A DNA stretch of 8,852 nucleotides, taken from Candidatus Arcticimaribacter sp. UBA7428. GTDB taxonomy: Bacteria; Bacteroidota; Bacteroidia; Flavobacteriales; Flavobacteriaceae. The stretch covers positions 1 to 8,852 of the forward strand of contig DLQQ01000061.1 of assembly GCA_002477625.1 (NCBI GenBank), read 5' to 3'. Position numbers and translations under genes: made by a program. Under the pieces are notes generated by a model. It was not told the origin of the DNA. It did no database searches and worked only from the letters and a program-made list of their open reading frames with translations. Below, one piece after another: positions 6,476 to 8,852 of the stretch (positions are counted from its first letter, which is position 1; each line of letters starts with the position of its first letter).

Positions 6476-7264
6476 TTAGAGAGTTGAAAGCAATTTTTCT
6501 AGGCGTTCCAAACCCTCTTTTCTTGCTTTTTTGTTCGCTTCTGAAGCATCATCAGCTTCTCCCGCTCTAAAAAATCCGTGACCAGCCCCTTCATAAATTA
6601 CAGGAATATAAACTTTGTTGAGACCTTCCATGGCTTTTTGACTCTTTTCTATGGTTGCATTTACTCGGTTGTCGTTTCCTCCATAAAACCCATATACAGG
6701 TGTTTTGATCGTCTTGTAAGCTTCCTCATTTTTTGGGCCAGTTCCATAACAGACAAAAGCTGCAGCTAATTGATCTTCGTTCGATACGAATCGAAAGGTT
6801 TGACTTCCGCCCCAACAAAAGCCGATAACCGCAACTTTAGCGTTTGCCGCATCAATTTGTTTTCCATAGGCCAAGGTAGCTTGTAGGCCCTTTGTGATCT
6901 GATCTGGATTCAGGGCATAGAGTGTGGTTCGGGCGGCATCTGAATTTTTAAATGCTGAGGTTCCTCCGCCATCGGGAGCTTTTCCAGAGAGTAGGTCGGG
7001 AGCAAGAACGATATACCCCATTGCGGCAATTTGATCAGCCATAGAGCGTGCCCAATCGTTGAGCCCTCTGTTTTCATGAATCAGGATTACAACGGGAACT
7101 TTATCCGAAACTTCGGGGTAAACCAAAAAGCTTTGTAGCTCTTGTTCTCCAACAGGAATGCTTACCCACTCCTGATGTCTAGGAGATTCTTCTAATTGTT
7201 TTAAGGGGTTTTGAGCAACGAGTGCGAAAGAGATTAGGAAGAATAAAAACATTGAATAGCGCAT
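6476..7264 (-). CDS. Secreted dienelactone hydrolase-family alpha/beta hydrolase
   Basis: This is a 262-residue alpha/beta hydrolase of the dienelactone hydrolase (DLH) family. The N-terminus (about 1-17) is a signal peptide: a short basic start, a run of F/L/I/A, and a likely cut after VA before Q18. No lipobox cysteine is present, so the mature protein should be a soluble periplasmic enzyme. The DLH catalytic set is visible: E64 in HENRGL, nucleophile C150 in GFCWGG, D198 in GGNDNRV and H229 in GAGHGFF. Classical DLH is cytosolic and opens dienelactones in chlorocatechol breakdown. Exported members have mostly unknown ester or lactone substrates, so I give no specific reaction. It lies 52 nt downstream of smpB on the same strand. 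No promoter box is seen in that gap, so cotranscription with smpB is likely. Confidence 0.9.
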   Translation of the reverse strand: MRYSMFLFFLISFALVAQNPLKQLEESPRHQEWVSIPVGEQELQSFLVYPEVSDKVPVVILIHENRGLNDWARSMADQIAAMGYIVLAPDLLSGKAPDGGGTSAFKNSDAARTTLYALNPDQITKGLQATLAYGKQIDAANAKVAVIGFCWGGSQTFRFVSNEDQLAAAFVCYGTGPKNEEAYKTIKTPVYGFYGGNDNRVNATIEKSQKAMEGLNKVYIPVIYEGAGHGFFRAGEADDASEANKKARKEGLERLEKLLSTL

Positions 7265-7316
7265 GATAATGTATTTTGAGACTACTAATGTAAACGATAA
7301 AGAATTTGATTGTATG

Positions 7317-7781
7317 CTACTTCCGGAATTCTTTTTTTACTCGATCGAGATTACGCTTGTTGTCTCGATCTTTGAGGGTATCGCGTTTATCGTGAATTTT
7401 TTTTCCACGAGCCAAGGCTATAACCATCTTGGCAATGCCCTTGTCCGTAAGAAATAACCTCAGAGGAACAATGGTTAAGCCTACGTTTTTAATCTCTTTA
7501 TTGAGTTTACGCAACTCTCTTTTATTGAGTAATAATTTCCTTGTAGATCGCGGTTTGTGGTTGTAATGGGTACCGTATAAATACTCTTCGATGTACATGT
7601 TTACTGCGAACAGTTCTCCACGTTCATTGAATTCACAAAAGCTTTCAGTAATGGAGGCTTTACTTTCTCGAATGGACTTTATTTCTGTCCCCGTCAACAC
7701 CATTCCAGCAGTATATTGATCGATTAGCTCGAACTCAAAGCGTGCTTTTTTATTTTGTATGTTGATCTTCTTTTGTGTCAT
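7317..7781 (-). CDS. smpB: SsrA-binding protein SmpB
   Basis: SmpB binds tmRNA (SsrA) and delivers it to stalled ribosomes for trans-translation, so that incomplete proteins are tagged for degradation. The 154-residue product carries the family's beta-barrel signatures: NKKARFEFEL near 10-19, GTEIKSIR at 31-38, and YGTHYNHKP (69-77) with the basic RKLLLNK. It ends in the long basic tail (about 127-154, DKRDTLKDRDNKRNLDR), which enters the ribosomal A-site and mRNA channel. A TTG codon three codons upstream (7788-7790) is in frame, but I chose the ATG at 7779-7781: flavobacterial SmpB proteins begin about there, and the TTG lies inside the promoter box. No tmRNA gene is present in the window. 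Confidence 0.96.
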   Translation of the reverse strand: MTQKKINIQNKKARFEFELIDQYTAGMVLTGTEIKSIRESKASITESFCEFNERGELFAVNMYIEEYLYGTHYNHKPRSTRKLLLNKRELRKLNKEIKNVGLTIVPLRLFLTDKGIAKMVIALARGKKIHDKRDTLKDRDNKRNLDRVKKEFRK

Positions 7782-7787
7782 GGGGCA

Positions 7788-7795
7788 CAAAGATA
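7788..7795 (-). promoter_or_regulatory. Bacteroidota -7 promoter box for smpB
   Basis: The minus strand reads TATCTTTG, a full TAnnTTTG match, ending 6 nt before the smpB ATG. Transcription from it would start at or within a few bases of the start codon. No clear TTTG -33 element is found at 19-21 nt upstream. It would also drive the hydrolase gene downstream. Confidence 0.6.
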
Positions 7796-7873
7796 AGTTT
7801 ATTCTTTTAGTTTTTGCTTTGCTCGTTTTGGTTTTGTTAGTTTCAGTTGAGCGCAGTTTTGAAATAAAAAGGC

Positions 7874-7881
7874 TACCTTTG
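7874..7881 (+). promoter_or_regulatory. Bacteroidota -7 promoter box for the methyltransferase gene
   Basis: TACCTTTG matches TAnnTTTG and lies 30 nt before the methyltransferase ATG, giving a predicted leader of roughly 25 nt with an A/T-rich sequence and no Shine-Dalgarno sequence. A TTG at 7847-7849 is about 24 nt upstream, slightly far for a -33 element. It forms a divergent pair with the smpB box, and both continue with GTG after the TTTG core (TTTGTGC). Confidence 0.6.
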
Positions 7882-7911
7882 TGCGTGAAATAAATAGACT
7901 GATTTTTGACT

Positions 7912-8649
7912 ATGATTAATTATATTAAATACGGTTTTCGTTGGACAATACACTCCAAAACTAAAGACGGGATTCGTAAATCTAAAATTGAAATCGCTAA
8001 AAACCCTAAGCGGTTTGAAATTATTAACTTTCTTCTTGAACAATTTAAACGGGAGACGACCTATCTAGAAATTGGAGTACGAAATCCCAACCATAATTTT
8101 AATAAGATTAATGCTGATTCAAAGCATAGCGTTGACCCTGGAGTTGAATTTAAAAGCAACCCAGTAGATTTTCAACTTACCAGTGATGCATTCTTCGAAG
8201 CACTAAGTACTGGTAAAATACTAACTTCCGACACCCGATTCGATGTGATTTTTATTGATGGGTTGCATTTGGCAGCACAGGTAGATCTCGATATATCGAA
8301 TGCATTTAAGTTTTTGAAACCAGATGGTTTTGTTGTTTTACATGACTGTAACCCGCCAACGGAGTGGCACGCTCGTGAAGATTATTATTTCAATATGACT
8401 CCAGCCAAAGGATATTGGAATGGAACTACTTGGAAAGCTTTTGTGAAGTGGAGATCTAATAGCGAAGTGCAATCTTGTTGTATAGATACCGATTGGGGTA
8501 TCGGTATTTTATCAAAAACTGCAGCAATTGGAGGGAGTATAGAAGGTTCAAATCCGTTTTTCGAGTACGATATATTTGCAAATGATAGAAAAAAATATTT
8601 AAATTTAATTGATTTTGATCAACTTAAAGATAAGTTACTAAGCTCATAA
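7912..8649 (+). CDS. Class I SAM-dependent methyltransferase (Methyltransf_24-like)
   Basis: This 245-residue protein has a Rossmann methyltransferase core. E53-I-G55-V stands at motif I, S73-V-D75-P at the end of strand two, FDVIFIDGLH (110-119) at motif II, and LKPDGFVVLHDCNPP (135-149) at strand five. The HDCNPPTEWHAR, GYWNGTTWKAF and CCIDTDWGIG segments are strongly patterned and look like active-site or lid elements. I recall similar proteins beside glycosyltransferases in capsule and O-antigen loci, so a sugar or polysaccharide O-methyltransferase is a reasonable guess, but no such neighbours are visible. Motif I lacks the usual G-x-G loop. A TTG at 7906 would add two residues; the ATG at 7912 is preferred. 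The coding sequence is visibly more AT-rich than the genes to its left, especially after 8550, which hints at separate acquisition. Confidence 0.8.
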   Translation: MINYIKYGFRWTIHSKTKDGIRKSKIEIAKNPKRFEIINFLLEQFKRETTYLEIGVRNPNHNFNKINADSKHSVDPGVEFKSNPVDFQLTSDAFFEALSTGKILTSDTRFDVIFIDGLHLAAQVDLDISNAFKFLKPDGFVVLHDCNPPTEWHAREDYYFNMTPAKGYWNGTTWKAFVKWRSNSEVQSCCIDTDWGIGILSKTAAIGGSIEGSNPFFEYDIFANDRKKYLNLIDFDQLKDKLLSS

Positions 8650-8701
8650 GCTTTCATTTAGGGGTCTTAGGAAGTACTGTATAACCCAAAAAACGTATTT
8701 C

Positions 8702-8852
8702 ATGAAATTCAAATTAAAGAACGCTTTTTTTTCTATTCTGATACTCATAGCCATTCCTTTGGTTATCGCTTTATTCATTGACAATGAATATCGAGTTGAA
8801 AATGAAATTTTGATTCAACAGCCCAAGGCAGAGGTATTTACTTATGTCAAAT
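8702..8852 (+). CDS. SRPBCC-family protein, N-terminal part (runs off the window)
   Basis: An ATG at 8702 opens a frame of 50 complete codons to the right edge. The product begins with a basic stretch (MKFKLK) and a single hydrophobic segment (about 8-25, rich in I, L, A, F). After that come NEYRVENEILIQQP and KAEVFTYVK. The pattern of a strand ending in I-x-x-P followed by K-x-E-V-F-x-Y is the start of START/polyketide-cyclase (SRPBCC) proteins, which in Bacteroidota commonly carry an N-terminal membrane anchor. The fold binds hydrophobic ligands; the specific ligand is unknown. The gene lies 52 nt after the methyltransferase on the same strand. I see no TAnnTTTG box in that gap, so readthrough from the methyltransferase is possible. 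Confidence 0.75.
   Translation, partial: MKFKLKNAFFSILILIAIPLVIALFIDNEYRVENEILIQQPKAEVFTYVK

Noticed and set aside
7265..7316. Separate promoter for the secreted hydrolase.
   Set aside because: No reverse-orientation TAnnTTTG match was found in the 52 nt gap, so cotranscription with smpB is simpler.
7263..7457. Plus-strand 64-codon frame with a hydrophobic centre, overlapping the end of smpB.
   Set aside because: It is mostly antisense to the conserved basic tail of smpB and has no promoter box; the hydrophobicity comes from the reverse of Lys/Asp-rich codons.
7782..7790. TTG start giving three extra residues on SmpB.
   Set aside because: The TTG is part of the TATCTTTG promoter box, and the ATG at 7779-7781 fits the family's N-terminus.
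7906..7911. TTG start two codons before the methyltransferase ATG.
   Set aside because: The ATG immediately after is the more likely start, and there is no ribosome-binding sequence favouring the TTG.
8650..8701. Terminator or promoter between the methyltransferase and the SRPBCC gene.
   Set aside because: No hairpin with a T-run and no TAnnTTTG box was found; the small AGTACT palindrome is too short to mean anything.
1..8852. A new defence, mobile or CRISPR-like system.
   Set aside because: No repeats, integrase, transposase, toxin-antitoxin pair or nuclease-plus-sensor gene set is visible; the nuclease fusion sits among housekeeping genes.

Overview
The window looks like chromosomal DNA from a member of the Bacteroidota, most likely the class Flavobacteriia. 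Three things point that way. Start codons mostly lack Shine-Dalgarno sequences. The spacers in front of divergent genes carry boxes of the form TAnnTTTG, the -7 element used by the primary sigma factor of this phylum. The proteins, especially SmpB, MiaA and the exonuclease/GIY-YIG fusion, read like flavobacterial versions of their families. The identification is by eye; no search was run.

Layout. Positions 3-89 hold the last codons of an unidentified plus-strand gene, which abuts miaA tail to tail with no gap. From 5721 down to 90 runs a six-gene minus-strand array. In transcription order it encodes a Gfo/Idh/MocA oxidoreductase, a 3-hydroxyacyl-CoA dehydrogenase, a YggS-type PLP-binding protein, a DnaQ-like exonuclease fused to a GIY-YIG nuclease, a voltage-gated K+ channel with a zinc ribbon, and MiaA. 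Gaps are 7 nt, -1 (TAATG overlap), 3 nt, 24 nt and -11, so these genes are almost certainly one operon, led by a TACCTTTG box at 5748-5755. Diverging from it is pcm (5823-6473, plus), which ends 2 nt from the end of a secreted dienelactone hydrolase-like protein (6476-7264, minus). That gene lies 52 nt downstream of smpB (7317-7781, minus). A second divergent spacer (7782-7911) separates smpB from a plus-strand SAM-dependent methyltransferase (7912-8649). This is followed by the 5' end of an SRPBCC-family gene that runs off the window at 8852.

How the genes fit together. The left and middle parts are mostly housekeeping: tRNA modification (MiaA), ribosome rescue (SmpB), repair of damaged protein (Pcm), vitamin B6 homeostasis (YggS) and probably DNA repair (exonuclease/GIY-YIG). 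They are combined with a K+ channel and two dehydrogenases whose substrates are uncertain. I see no shared pathway; the operon looks like a compact, mixed-function array. From about 7800 rightward the content changes to a more AT-rich methyltransferase of a type I associate with surface-polysaccharide loci, so this may be the edge of a more variable region.

I see no tRNA, rRNA, tmRNA, CRISPR array, insertion sequence or convincing hairpin terminator. No stretch longer than about 130 bases lacks a gene. I found no clearly undescribed multi-gene system. The items most worth a second look are the exonuclease/GIY-YIG fusion, the zinc-ribbon K+ channel, the near-leaderless promoter placement at pcm and smpB, and the unusual SAM-binding motif of the methyltransferase.
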